Assembly: GCF_042477335.2 (NCBI RefSeq)
Contig: NC_091255.1
Coordinates: forward strand, 41,642,501-41,706,500
Reading direction: 5' to 3'
Length of the DNA stretch: 64,000 bases
Source of the DNA: Ovis canadensis
Taxonomy: Eukaryota; Chordata; Mammalia; Artiodactyla; Bovidae
The notes under the pieces are model-generated. The model was not told the origin of the DNA, did not search any database, and saw only the letters and a program-made list of their open reading frames with translations. A program made the position numbers and the translations under genes. Positions 41,869 to 54,344 of this stretch are shown one piece after another. The stretch's first letter is position 1; each line of letters opens with the position of its first letter.

Positions 41869-43237
41869 TTCCATTTGGAGTTGGCTGGGCCTGATTGAAA
41901 GGGCATCATACCTTTGCCCTTCGGATTGAGGTATCTAAAATGCAGCCTGTTGAGATTGGGGAAGTCTTGTGAGATATAGTTTCCATAAGAATGAAACAGA
42001 CACTTGTGCAAAGTAAGTCTACTGAGTGAGTGTGGCCCGACTTCAGGGAACAGAGACTGCTGGCCCCACTTCCCAGTTGATAGCACAGGTTGGTAAAGAC
42101 CACACAAAGGTTTCCTTGTTCAGACCTCCAGTTGTGTGCAGTGTTTGCCAAGACCCGTGAATACTTTGAGGGATTCCCAAGGACAGGAGGAAATCCCATG
42201 AGAGAATTAGAGCAACAGCTGAAAAATTTTTCCCTCAAGGGATTCACAGGAGTGCAGACCTCAAAGCCTGACAAGTCAGGTAGTGATCTGGGGGAAAAGG
42301 ACATTCTTGTCCTATTACCCAAATCAGCACTAGTCTTCACTACAGCTATTCCGGTGAAATGCTTTTCTCTCAGGTTAAGTGTAGAACTTTTAATCTTCAG
42401 AACTCAGGTTTAGTTACAAAAGGCCTATTTATATTAAATATTCAAGCAAGACTTGTTTAGCAAGCACTAGTTTGGGGACCTCCTGAAGGGTTAGGGGAAG
42501 GAACCGAATAAAACTTCATGCATTTTCTGAGCTTTATGAGTTGACACTTGGATCCCAATCTCTGCCTTGCCTGTAACAAGAACTAGGGGCTTGGGCAGGT
42601 CAAGCACTGGACTGGGAAGGATATAATCTTCCAACCTGACAGCAAATCTAATGCGTTCCCTTACGTCTAAGGAAAGCTTTTAAAAGGCTTAATGTTTCAT
42701 TACCACCTCTACTGGCTTTATAGTTTTTTGCCTTTTTGGCTCAAGTTTTTACCGCCACTCAGTTGAAGCATAACAGGCTTAAGTGCTTATTTCCAGTCTC
42801 TAACTTACCCAAGAAAATCAGTCAAGTATTCCAATTTAGTGTATGTTCAAAAGTAAGTGGGTTTCTAGGACATAAGTTGAAACAGCTTTTGCTGCTAGAA
42901 CAGTTCCTAAAGTTGTACACCAAGCTCTTCTCAGGTACACCTGGACTCTTTGAGGCTTGACTTTATGTATCGCACCTTTGGGTGATTCTTACCCCTCATG
43001 CTATGCTTGTAACTAGTTTTAGGTATCAGAAATGATTTTCTTAGCAGTGTAAAGCTGAGGACCAGGACAACTTCCAACTCTTTCCCCTTTACTTCCCACA
43101 CCCAGCCCCTCCCCTTCCTATTTCCAGTTGAGAACCACCACTGAAGAAAATTATGAAGCAGGGGAATGGTAGATAAAGGCACGCTGTGCCCCCAAATATT
43201 CTTACACCACCTTCAATTAGCACTGAAGTATACTTCC
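41869..43237. other. UBB downstream flank, nothing recognised
   Basis: Low-copy-looking DNA with no coding frame of note. UBB lies about 0.8 kb to the right. Confidence 0.4.
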
Positions 43238-43446
43238 TAATGCTTAACTGTGTTATGCCCTCACTCACATCCAACTCTGCAATCCCACGGAGCCTGCTAG
43301 GCTCCACTGTCCATGAAATTTTCCAGTCAAGAATACCAGAATGGGTTGCCATTTTCTTTGCCAGGGGATCTTCCTGACCCATTGACCCAACCTGCATCTC
43401 TTGGTTCTCCTGCAGGCTGATTCTTTTACCACTGCGCCACCTGGGA
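43238..43446 (-). repeat. Bov-tA SINE, diverged
   Basis: Reverse copy: 'ctccactgtccatgaaattt', 'aatgggttgccattttcttt' and 'actgcgccacctgggatggg'. Confidence 0.83.
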
Positions 43447-44060
43447 TGGGAGCACAAAAGCTGCTATATAGGACTTCCCCAAGATTCTTACCACCCAAGT
43501 TACAGAATCTCCTTCACTGGAGCAATCTTATCCCTACAAGGAGGCAAAGCTGTTAAGTCACTAGGAACCAATGTTAATTACCACCTTAACTCAAATCTTT
43601 CTCCTCACCCTTGTTGACCAAGGCTCCCTTTGGTTCTTGGCTCAGTTCACGTAAGAGAAAATTATGGTTCTATTATCTAAGGCTAAACACCTGTTAAAGT
43701 GTAAAGCACCAGAGGAAAAAAGGACAATAGCCAACCAATAATTATAAGATTTCAGAACACAATTGAACAGCCTCAAATTCTCATTTTTCTGTAGTAAGTC
43801 TTGATTTTGTTATCCACTATTTGAGGAGGCAGGAAAGTGCTTTCCCTCAATATGCCTCCATACTCTTACAATTTGAAATGGTTTTAATTACACTAGAATC
43901 CCGTTAATGACCTTGAACAAAGTTCTATACCTTGGCACATGGAATGTTTGCCAATGACTTAAAATTTGGTCGCACAAAGCTCAGTCAAATGCCTTCTTTG
44001 AATACCATTTTAACCTGTTAAGAGTACCCACCATTACCATGTAATTTCACAACAGACACC
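43447..44060. other. UBB 3' flank, nothing recognised
   Basis: AT-rich unique sequence ahead of the UBB polyadenylation site. No features seen. Confidence 0.45.
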
Positions 44061-44081
44061 AAAAGTGCATGCAACAAAACT

Positions 44082-44087
44082 TTTATT
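44082..44087 (-). terminator. UBB: UBB polyadenylation signal AATAAA
   Basis: The + strand reads tttatt, about 120 nt past the stop codon. Cleavage is expected near 44062. Confidence 0.8.
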
Positions 44088-44206
44088 AACATTTTTAACA
44101 GGTTCAGCTATTACTGAAACTGGTAATTTCTAAACTTAAATTGGGGTAAATGGCTAGAGTGCAGAACGATGCCATCACTGAGCATTATGAACATAAGACT
44201 GAAGAA

Positions 44207-45130
<924 letters not shown>

Positions 45131-45802
45131 CTATAAGGTTTAAAAGGAAAACGTTACTGTGCCATTTTCAGAATCTTCTACCGCCTTTTACAGTTAATCA
45201 GTTTTTTAAAGCAGATATTCTAAAACGCCTTAACTACGTCAAGATCTCTCAGAGATCTCCCCTAATTTTTTACTAGACAATGTATCAGTCATTGAAGACA
45301 AAATTCCTTAGTCAAGACGTCTCCCTAACATGCTGGAGACTCGAAAGTACCTGAGACTATCATCCAGAACTGTCCAGATACTTCGTTAAAATCCCGCCCA
45401 ATTCCCCCCAAACCTAGTAATCATGTCAGCATTTAGATAAAAAACTTTAAACGCAACTGGGGACCTACACCTCCGCTACGGCAGAATTCGAATTAAAGAC
45501 GTTTCCAGAAGCCCCCGCCGACTACCTCTCTTCCACCTTTCCCCCTGAAGCAGACGCGATGGAATCTCCATCGGTTAAGTGTCCGTTGACCTCCGCCGGC
45601 GGGCGGGCGCGCGCGCCAAACCGCCCCCGCTCCCGACACGTAAACAAGGCCCGCTCTTCCGGAAAGGCCGGGGCCGCGTCACCTTGCTTCCCCTCCCCCA
45701 CCCCCACCCGCCTCGTCTCGCGGACTCCAAGCCCTCTGCGGCTCGCCCTCACGGAAGCCCCCTTCTTCGCTCCTCCCGACGCTCACGGCTGCGGGCCAGT
45801 AC
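45131..45802 (-). other. UBB: UBB 5' UTR intron
   Basis: GT-AG intron of 672 nt. Its first third (45550-45800) is very GC-rich and belongs to the CpG island, with a cggcgggcgggcgcgcgcgc-type stretch near 45594-45615. The rest is AT-rich. Introns at this place in ubiquitin genes commonly enhance expression (family knowledge). Confidence 0.88.
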
Positions 45803-45915
45803 CTGTGAGTGAATGCGAAGATGCCGCAAATTCAATCACGCCGAGTCACCTCAAAGACGACACAGGAACCCAACAATGCCCGTCGCGTCTAAGTGCTCCG
45901 GCTCGGCGGGGCCGA

Positions 45916-45923
45916 TATTTATA
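45916..45923 (-). promoter_or_regulatory. UBB: UBB TATA box
   Basis: TATAAATA on the - strand (+ strand tatttata), about 30 bp upstream of the inferred start near 45890. The surroundings are GC-rich, so the motif stands out. Confidence 0.82.
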
Positions 45924-45930
45924 CAACGTC

Positions 45931-45940
45931 TGTTGCGTCA
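45931..45940 (-). promoter_or_regulatory. UBB: ATF/CEBP-like site next to the UBB TATA box
   Basis: TGACGCAACA on the - strand joins half of a CRE (TGACG) to a CEBP half (GCAA). It starts seven bases upstream of the TATA box. Such composite sites are used by ATF4-type stress factors. Binding is inferred only. Confidence 0.5.
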
Positions 45941-46165
45941 CTTATCACTCTTACGTAGGCCTAGTGTCCCTGCGCCGCCGAAAGTAGTTCACGCGGCCCC
46001 ACCTCTCGCGACGCAGTTATGTCCTTCGACTGAGCTCTAAATTCCTCAGAACCGGAAAAAAGGATCCTAACAAATCAGCTCCCCTCTCCTCCAGATGATC
46101 CTTCTCCTCCTTTAGGAAAAGGTAGGAAAACTATCGGGCGGATGAATTCGAGTTAAGGGGCTCTT

Positions 46166-46190
46166 CCTCGAAAGCTCTGGAAACTTCCTT
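46166..46190. promoter_or_regulatory. UBB: Heat-shock element upstream of UBB
   Basis: GAAagCTCtgGAAacTTC (46170-46187) gives four alternating units at exact 5-bp spacing, with one mismatch (CTC for TTC). It lies about 280 bp upstream of the UBB start. UBB is a known heat-shock-inducible gene. Confidence 0.7.
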
Positions 46191-46202
46191 GCAGCGCCGG
46201 CG

Positions 46203-46244
46203 CTGATTGGTGAGGGGTGTGAGGCGAGCCCGGCTCTGATTGGT
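46203..46244 (-). promoter_or_regulatory. UBB: Paired CCAAT boxes
   Basis: Two copies of ctgattggtg on the + strand (46203 and 46236) give CCAAT on the - strand, 33 bp (about three helical turns) apart, suited to NF-Y. They lie between UBB and the motif cluster at 46.3 kb and could serve either direction. Confidence 0.6.
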
Positions 46245-46301
46245 GGGGAAGGCAGCGGCTCGGCTGTTGCTGGGCTCCCGCTGGGGTGATTCGGCGACGA
46301 C

Positions 46302-46367
46302 GTTGCTTAGTAACTGGGAGCGCGTGCGCGGCAGAGGCGCGCCTTCACTAGAGAAGCATACTTCCGG
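46302..46367 (+). promoter_or_regulatory. X-box, NRF-1-like and ETS motifs; candidate divergent promoter
   Basis: GTTGCTTAGTAAC (46302-46314) is a near-palindromic RFX X-box. GCGCGTGCGC (46320-46329) resembles an NRF-1 site. CTTCCGG (46361-46367) is an ETS core often found at CpG-island start sites. The cluster is 410-480 bp upstream of UBB, inside the same CpG island, and could drive a transcript to the right. A donor-like GAG|GTAGGC sits near 46505. Confidence 0.45.
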
Positions 46368-46419
46368 CTAAGGGGGGAGGGGGGTCTTTCCCTCCCGCTT
46401 CTTAGGCCCGGGTCTCTCA

Positions 46420-48500
46420 ACTGTGTTGTCGGGTTTTAGGTCAGAATATAGCGGGTTCTGCGGTGATTTTCCCGAGAAAGTGGTGGTCTGGAGGTGCCCA
46501 GGAGGTAGGCGGCGGACCGCACAGTTTTTCTGGTGTCTGCTCTGAGGCACAAACCCCTCTCACATCGGCCGGTTTTATTTTTGTTGTCTGGGGCACAGTT
46601 GCGGAACTTTAGTCACCTTGTACAGTTAGGGTGCTTTGGTCGTGCTTTGAGGAGACGAAAACTAGACTCTTGGGACTCCGTGCTGGGCCTGAATATCCCC
46701 CAAACCCCTCCGCCCCACCGACCGAGGAGCACCCCTCCCCCACCGCGGAGGCGTTCCCCTGACGAGGTTCCTCCCGATCTCCCTCCACGCGGGGCACTCC
46801 TGCCGGCAACGTCTCCCACGCAGAGGCCTCCTCCCACTCCCCATTCCTCGCCACGAACCCCATCCCCCGCAGTGGAGGCCTTCTCCCCTTTCCTCATTGC
46901 GGAGTCCCCACACTGCCCACTGCTCCACTGCACAGCCCCCTCTCCCCCCAATCGCAACTCCAGGTGACCCGGTGGCCGTGCTTAGAAATGCCTCCGCACA
47001 CCCCTTTCCCTCACTGCTGTTTGTCCAGACCCAGAGTGAAAGATGATATGGACCGGGGAGCCGACAACCCACATGGAGAGACAGAATTCACGCACGAAAG
47101 AATTCGCGACACTAGCGTTTTTAGTGTCCTATCAATATGTTGGTTGTGCCAGCCACATTACGGGTGGTTTAACCAGCTAGGACCCCGCCACGGGTGTGGC
47201 CGCTGGTCAGCAACGAGATAACCGGGGGAACGTGACTAAGACAGACGTGTTTGGGTCCGCAGTCACGCAGCCCGGTGGCTGAGTCATGCTGGTGGGGGTG
47301 TAAATAAACATGCGAGTGGCTGTCGCGTAGCAGCAACCTCGCGAAGTTAGGAGGTGGTCTGGAGATGTGCACCTTACTACAGAGTGGCTAGTTATCACTT
47401 AGAAAAGGTCCTGAGTCTAAATGACAATCCTTCAACGCTTAACAGTAAGAGGAGGTACAATGTGACAAGCATTTGAATTAACGCCCAGACAGCGATAAAT
47501 TTATTATGACTTGCTAAAATCTATTTACATGAATGATAGGAGATAGAAATGAACAGTTTCTTGAAGATAATTTGGTCGATGATGTAGTTGATAAAACGTT
47601 CATGGTAAAAAGTATGGATTTTCGTTTTTGTTAGTCTGGCCGTCAGTAGTCTGAGCTTGTTTCACTAACTGATAGCTCCTCTTGAGCCATCCCTGTGAAT
47701 TGGTGGAATGATCTAGAATGGAGATCTCATGGTTTGATATGGGTACAGGGCTGGGAATTCTAGCAGTTGCCAGAAGTTAGTCATACAACTTCCTGGTTTA
47801 ATGTTTGAACAAAGTGCATTTGGTAACCTCAGCACAGAAAAATGTTTTCAGAAAAGAGGCGTATGCGTTCCATGTTTAATAGACGAGATGAGTTTTTTAA
47901 ATGAAACTTTTAATAATAACGTCATTTCTGGTGATTATAAAAGGTAGTTTAAACACATTAAAGAATAGACCGACAAAAATCCCTGAAATCACAAATTTGA
48001 AAATCTAGCACAGTACTTGGCCTTGTGCTTAATAAATGTTTGTTCAGTGAACTGTAGTTTCCCATTTGTTCAACTGAGGGAAAAAAACTGTTGACAGCCT
48101 TAGACATATAAAACACAAAGCAAAAAGACTATTTATTTCATAACCATGTGCAAATGGTTTTACCTAGGCAGTTCCTTTGAAAGAAAGAATTTTATTCTAA
48201 GATTCAAAGTGATTTTTTTACTTAGCCAGAGGTCTTTTAATAAAAATCTGTGAGAAAACTGTTTCCAATTACAAATTCACAATTGTTTTCTTGACATCAC
48301 TGACGTTTAAAATACAGAGTTATTCTGTGGTTTGTCATTTCCTTGTTTGGCAGTTTATTGCAACAGGATTATGAGACTAATTCTGATTGCTTACTAGCAA
48401 GTTAGAAACTTTGATGTTGAGCTCCCAAATGAACATAGCAAAATTCTAAATTGTCTTTATATTGGTCCTCAAAATTTTAAAAATTTGTCCATTTAAAAAT
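46420..48500. other. CpG-island edge and unique intergenic DNA
   Basis: 46.4-47.0 kb is C-rich and gives proline-rich frames on both strands (46533-46967 and antisense), which I do not believe. From 47.3 kb the sequence becomes AT-rich with no recognised repeats. If a divergent noncoding transcript exists, its exons would be here, but none can be defined. Confidence 0.4.
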
Positions 48501-48505
48501 AGCTA

Positions 48506-48668
48506 TTCAAGGTATTTCTCTGGTGGTCCAGTGGCTGACTCCATGCTCCCGATGCAGGGGGCCGGGGTGTGATCCCTGGTCATGAAGTAGATTCCAGGTA
48601 CCTCAATAAAGACTGAAGATCTGGAGTGATGCAACTGAGACCCAGAGCAGCCAAATAAATAAAAAATT
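48506..48668 (+). repeat. CHR-type SINE
   Basis: Head 'ggtatttctctggtggtcca', 'gtgtgatccctggtcatg', end 'agcagccaaataaataaaaa'. Confidence 0.78.
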
Positions 48669-48889
48669 GTAAAAGAATAGCTATTCAGAAAGATTTTCAC
48701 TGTGAAAGATTATATACATATATGAAAGTTGGAGATAATATAACAAACACCATATAATCACCACCCAACTTTGTTAAGTCTTAAAATAGCAAAAGCTGTT
48801 TTGCTTAAGCTTTTAAAAATATTTTAGTGAAAAAAAATAGGGGATAAAATTTACTATCATATGAACTATGCACTTTTTAAAAACATTTT

Positions 48890-49058
48890 TTAAAATATTA
48901 TTTATCTTTGGCTGTGCTAGGTCTTTGTTATGCGTGGACTTTCTCTAGTTGTGGCAAGCAGGGCCTATTCTCTAGTAAGCTTCTCATTTTGGTGGCTTCT
49001 CTTGTTGTGGAGCAAAGGCTCTAGGCACTTGGGGTTCAGTGGTTTCAGCCCACAGACC
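48890..49058 (-). repeat. CHR-type SINE (reverse), diverged
   Basis: 'ttatctttggctgtgctagg', 'tttctctagttgtggcaagc' and 'ggcttctcttgttgtggagc'. Confidence 0.7.
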
Positions 49059-49303
49059 AACTATACACTTATAAATGTACAGTTTAGTAGTGTTAACTGT
49101 GTTCACGTTATTGTATAACATATCTAGAATTTTTCCTCTTGCCAATCTGAAACTCTATACCCATTAAATAACAACCCCCTATTTCTCCTTCCCCTAATCA
49201 TCATTCTACTTTGTATGATTTTGACTATCTTAGGTAAGTTATGTAAGTGGAATCATACAGTATTTGTGTGTGTGACAGTTTCCCTTTTTTAGGCTGAATA
49301 GTA

Positions 49304-49572
49304 AGGCAATGACAACCGACTCCAGTACTTTTGCCTGGAAAATCCCATGGACGGAGGAGCCTGGTAGGCTGCACTCCATGGGGTCGCTAGGAGTCGGACA
49401 CAACTGAGCAACTTCTCTTTCACTTTTCACTTTCATGCATTGGAGAAGGAAATGGCAACCCACTCCAGCGTTCTTGCCTGGAGAGTCCCAGAGGCGAGGG
49501 TGCCTGGTGGGCTGCCATCCCTGGGGCCGCACAGAGTCGGACATGACTAAAGTGACTTAGCAGCAGCAGCAG
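49304..49572 (+). repeat. BovA2 SINE
   Basis: Dimeric copy: 'aaggcaatgacaaccgactc' head, 'ggtcgctaggagtcggacac' and second half ending 'gacttagcagcagcagcag'. Confidence 0.92.
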
Positions 49573-50584
49573 TATTCCACTGTATGTATGCAGCACATTT
49601 TGTCTATTCATGTATCTATGCATATGTGGATTGCTTTCACCTCTTGGCTTTTGTGAATAATGAGCTGCTACAGTGAACATGGTTGTGCAAATATCTCTTT
49701 AAGATCTTGCTTTCAGTTCTTTTGAATATGCACTTACAAATTAGATTCCTGGATCTTAAGGTAATTATATTTTTAATTTTTTTGAACTGTTTTTCACAGA
49801 AACTCTACCATTTTACATGCCTCCCCTGTGTACAATTTTGAGTGTTCCACATCCTCACAAACATTTGTTATTTTAAAAAAAAAGATTCTCCTCATGGGTG
49901 TAAGGTGACACCTCATTGTGGCTTTGATTTGCATTTCCTTAATGATTTTTTTATGTAAAAATAATTACAGATTCATAAGAACTCACAAAAATATAGGGAA
50001 GTCTCAATGTACCCTTCGCCCATTTTCCCCCAATGACAGCAGCTTACGCAGTTGTAGTACAATGTCAAAACCAGGAAATTAACATTGGTGCAACACACAG
50101 ACCTTATTCAGACTTCAGCAGTTTTACATGCACTTTAGTATGTATGCAGTTTTATCACGTGGGTAGTAGATTCATGTCACCCCCAGCACGATCAAGGTAC
50201 AGAGCTGTTTTCATCACTATAAGGATAACCTCTTATGGTCAGTCACAGCTTCTCTTACCCCTTCCCCGCAAGCCCAGGGAGTCATTAATCCATTCTGCGT
50301 TTTGTCATTTATAAAATCCATTTATAATTTTGTCATTTTAAGAATGTTGCATAAATGGAATCGTACAGTATGTAACCTGTAAAGGAATTAAGATTTCGTT
50401 AGGCATGTCCCTCCAGCCATAGGAGTTTGACATTTTTCATGTAAAATTCATCGGAATTGTTGAATATATGAAGAGTTCATCCGTTTTTGCTGCTGAATAT
50501 CTTTCTGTGGTATATGTGTCCCTCAGTTGGTTTATTCATTCACCTACAGATGGACTTTCAGGATGTTTCCAGTTTTTGACTATT

Positions 50585-50985
50585 ACAAATGTTAAGTAAC
50601 AAAAACTCAACTGAATAAATATAAGGATCACTGTATTCAACAATTTGTGAATCAGGAAACATCCCTTCTAGCAATGGAGCTCTGTTGAGCTGCAGAAAAG
50701 AAAAGATTTTTAAAGGCAGAGAGGAAGCAGAAAAAAGGAAAGAATTAGCAAAGAATATCTTGTTTTTAGGTGAGGCTGCCTTCCTTGCTTAAGGGGAAGG
50801 GCAGAGGTATCCACGGATCACAAGGATAGATCCTAGTGCTGACGAGAACATTCCAGGTTGTCTGGTTAAAGGTCAGTTTCCTGGGGAAGCTTGTAACTGC
50901 AGTTGGGTTAGGAATGAAGTCTTAGATTGTTTCCCTGGGGCCTGACACAAGTGACTCCTCTTGGAGCATTTTGTCTCCTTTTTAA
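50585..50985. repeat. Unclassified insert in L1 mosaic, LTR-like
   Basis: About 400 bp that does not fit the flanking L1. Features are 'gaggctgccttccttgctta' and 'gaagggcagaggtatccacg'. Size and context suggest an LTR or other mobile fragment. The family is not identified. Confidence 0.35.
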
Positions 50986-52229
50986 CACAAGCTTCTCTGA
51001 TCATTCATGTATATTTTTGTGTAAGCAGATGTTTTTCTTTCCCTGCGATGAATGCCCAGTAGTGTAATTGCTGGGTTATCAGGTATGTGTATGGTTAGGT
51101 CTTTAAGAAACTGCCATTTCCAGAGTAGTTGTATTATTTATTCTCCCACCCCCAGTGTCTGGGAGATGCAGTTTCTTTGCACCCTCACAGCATTTGGTAT
51201 TGTCACTTTATTTTTTTTTTTTTTTAAGTTTTAGCTATGTAATTCTTGTGCAGTGTTCAGATGTTGAATTTTCATTTCCCTAACGATTAATGATGTTGCA
51301 TGTATTTTCATGTGCTTCTTTGCCATGTGGATTTTGTTTTTGCTGAAATACCTGTTCGTCTCTTTTGCTCATTTTGTAATTGGATTGTTTACCTTTTTTA
51401 CTGTTGAGTTTTGAGAGTTCGCTGTATATTCTACATACAAATTCTTAGAAAATATAGGTATTTTCTTCCATCCTATAAGTTGTCTTTTCACTTTCTTGGT
51501 GGTGTCTTTTGAAGTACAAAAGTTTGTTAGTTTGAGATGTCTTAACACACTATCTTATGCTTACCTGATCTCTTCCACAATCACCTCCATTTCACCTAAG
51601 CAACAAACCTCGACATCACCTAAAATGATCGCACTCTGCTTTCTTAAACCCCAGTACTCAACTCTCAGAGCCCAACCTCTTGCCCATCTACCTATCTTTC
51701 TATTTTGTTACATCTGCTCTGTAAGCCTTCTAAGACCTGCAGTTCTCCAGTTCCCTGTTTTCTCCTCTTCACAGCATCTTTCATAGAGCAAAATTTAAAA
51801 TTTTTGACCAAGTCCAATTTGTTGGTTCTTTTCTTTAATGGATTGTGCTTTTGGTGTCATGTCTAAGAGTTCTTCACTTAGCCCTAGATCCCAAAGACTT
51901 TGTGTTTTCCCTACATGTAAATCTATAATTCATTTTGAGGCTTAAGTCGAGGTTCATTCTTTCACTTTTGGATGTCAAATTCCTCCAGTTTCACCATGGA
52001 AACACTATCTTTTCTCCATTGAATTACTTTTGCACCTTTGTCAAAACTCAGTTGGTTGGACCTGTATGGATCTGTGTTAATTTTTTGTTGGTTTTTTTTT
52101 TTTTAAGTATTCCCTCTCCAATACCAATAGCTTTCTCTTCTTGGAGGTAACACAGTGCTGAATTTGATGTTTATCAACCCCAGGAGCCTTTTAAAACTAA
52201 TAACATACATTAATGTTTCCATAAATACT

Positions 52230-52508
52230 GCTGCTGCTGCTGCTAAGTCGCTTCAGTCGTGTCCAACTCTGTGCGACCCCATAGACGGCAGCCCACCAGG
52301 TTCCCCCCCATCCCTGGGATTCTCCAGGCAAGAATACTGGAGTGGGTTGCCATTTCCTTCTCCAATGCATGAAAGTGAAAAGTGAAAGTGAAGTCGCTGA
52401 GTCATGTCTGACTCTTAGCGACCCCATGGACTGCAGCCCACCAGGCTCCTCCATTCATGGGATTTTCCAGGCAAGAGTACTGGAGTGGGGTGCCATTGCC
52501 TTCTCTAT
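52230..52508 (-). repeat. BovA2 SINE
   Basis: Reverse dimeric copy: 'ctgctgctgctgctaagtcg' start, 'gaaagtgaagtcgctgagtc' middle, 'gtgccattgccttct' end. Imperfect flanks 'ccataaatac' (52218-52227 and 52510-52519) look like the target-site duplication. Confidence 0.94.
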
Positions 52509-52524
52509 CCATAAATACTACATA

Positions 52525-52855
52525 TTACTATAGATTGAATGTGACCCCCCAGAAGTCACGTGTTAAAACCTAACCCTAGTGTGATATTTGGAGGTGAGGC
52601 CTTTGGGAGTGATTAGGCCACAAGAGCAGAGCTCTTAAAAATGGGCCTAGTGCCCTTATGAAAGGTCCCAGAGAGCCCCTTTGCCCCATGTGAGGACATA
52701 GGAAGTGGCCCCTTACCAGACACTATATCTGCCAGCACCTTAATGTTGACTTCCCAGCTTCCAGAACTGTGAAAAAAAAAAAAAGTTTCTATTGTTTATA
52801 AGCTGCTCAGTCTGTGATGTTCTGTTATAGCAGCCTGAGCAGACTAAAACACCTG
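52525..52855 (+). repeat. Ancient interspersed repeat, copy 3 of 3
   Basis: Opposite orientation to the copies at 0.66 and 32.3 kb: 'tagattgaatgtgacccccc', 'ggaggtgaggcctttgggag', 'ctatatctgccagcacctta' and 'tagcagcctgagcagactaa'. Confidence 0.7.
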
Positions 52856-53099
52856 TTTTTAGACTTTATGTAAATGATGTCATACTCTAGCTATCATTCT
52901 ACAACTTCCCCTTTTTAATACTGTTTTTTGTGGCTTAGTTGTGTTGACAAAGCTAGTTCAATTGCTTTAGCTGCTGTGTATTCTCCTATGTGAAGATATC
53001 ACAGTTTAACATCAAGATATTCCTAGTTTTCACTGTTACAAACAAAGATGCTAAAATTTAAAATTTTTGTTTTATGTTTATTTGTTTTTATAAAGAATA

Positions 53100-53276
53100 T
53101 TTGTTTGTTTTTGGCTGCATCAGGTCCTAGTTATGGCACTCCAGATCTTTGTAGTGGCTCATGGACTTAATTGTCCTGCAGTGTGTGGGATTTTAGTTCT
53201 GTGACCAGGGATTGAACCTGTGTCCCCTGCATTAGAAGGCAGATTCTTAACCACGGGATCACCAGGACAGTCCCTT
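53100..53276 (-). repeat. CHR-type SINE (reverse)
   Basis: 'ttttggctgcatcaggtcct', 'ctgtgaccagggattgaacc' and 'gattcttaaccacgggatca'. Confidence 0.82.
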
Positions 53277-54344
53277 GAAGTTTAATGTTGAGCCAAGAGA
53301 AAGACTAGGTTTGTTGGTTTCTTTGCTCATTCAGCAGACATGTTCAGCAGCTTCTAGGTATGGAAGGGTTTGAGGTTGCTGACTTGGGTAGGACATGGGC
53401 CCCCACCCAACGGGGTCGTGGTTTTAGTGCCAATAAAGGGGGTCATTGTGATCCTGAGAGTATTTATCCTAATGAGTTGTTGGAAGATTCAATGAATTAA
53501 CTCATGTAAAGGGTTGAGAAGAAAGCCCAGTTTATAGGGGGTGCTTGATCAGTGCTAGTTACTGTTGTCAATCTTGAAAGGCAAAAATGGCTTAGTGGTT
53601 AAAGCACAGACTGGATCGGGTTGAAATCTTGACTCTACCATTTACTCACTGTGACTGTCAGTGAGTTATTCAACTTCTCTGGGCCTCAATGTCTTCATGT
53701 ATATAGGGCAGAGATAGTAATAATACCTAGCTTATAGGTTTTTTAAAAAAATTATTTTTTAAATTATTTATTTGGCATCATTGCATCATGCAGGAACTTT
53801 CTGTGTGTCACCAGAGCTTAGTTGCTCAGCAGCATGTGGGATCTTAGTTCCCTGACCAGGAATTGAACTCAGGTCCCCTGTATTGCAAAGTGGATCCCTA
53901 ACCATTGGGCCACCAAGGAGGTCCCCCTTACAGGGTTTTTGAGGGTTGAATGAACCTCCCTTGCAAGGTTAGTTTCTACAGGTAGAATGCTTAGAACAGT
54001 TTTTGGTACACAGGAAGCACTCAGTAAATGTTAGCTGCACAAACAAGGAGAAGTACATAGACTTCTGTGGGGGCATAGAAGAGGAAGGAGCCATCCAGCT
54101 GCCTGTAGGAGGGTAGCAGAGCAACCCAAAAGTTACCACAAAGAAATTACTTAGAAGCCCAAGCTCAGGGAAGAGTCAGAATTGTCCAGAGAGAGAGGAG
54201 CAGGTGAAAAGTGAGAAGGCATAGTGTGATAAAGAACAGGTGGGTACCTATTTGTGTCTGGGATTTAGGGGGACTGCAGGTGGAAAATAAGCCTGGAGAA
54301 GGAGGCAGAGCTCAACACTCCAGCAACTTCACTATCTCCAGTGG
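53277..54344. other. Intergenic with MIR and SINE
   Basis: Contains a MIR (about 53580-53740) with 'tgagttattcaacttctctg', and a reverse CHR-type SINE (53755-53930: 'gttccctgaccaggaattga', 'aaccattgggccaccaag'). The rest is unassigned. Confidence 0.6.

Larger units (their letters stand above)
49065..53095 (-). repeat. Mosaic of old L1/HAL1 pieces
   Basis: Reverse-oriented L1-type blocks at 49065-49300, 49573-50620, 51000-51560, 51780-52110 and 52855-53095 (for example 'tgaataatgagctgctacag', 'gtgtaaggtgacacctcatt', 'aatggaatcgtacagtatgt'). They are interrupted by SINEs at 49304-49572 and 52230-52508, an unclassified insert at about 50585-50985 and the ancient repeat at 52525-52855. All frames are broken. 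Confidence 0.78.

Noticed and set aside
46533-46967. Proline-rich 144-codon frame near the UBB CpG island
   Set aside because: C-rich composition produces such frames on both strands here. There is no splice or homology support.
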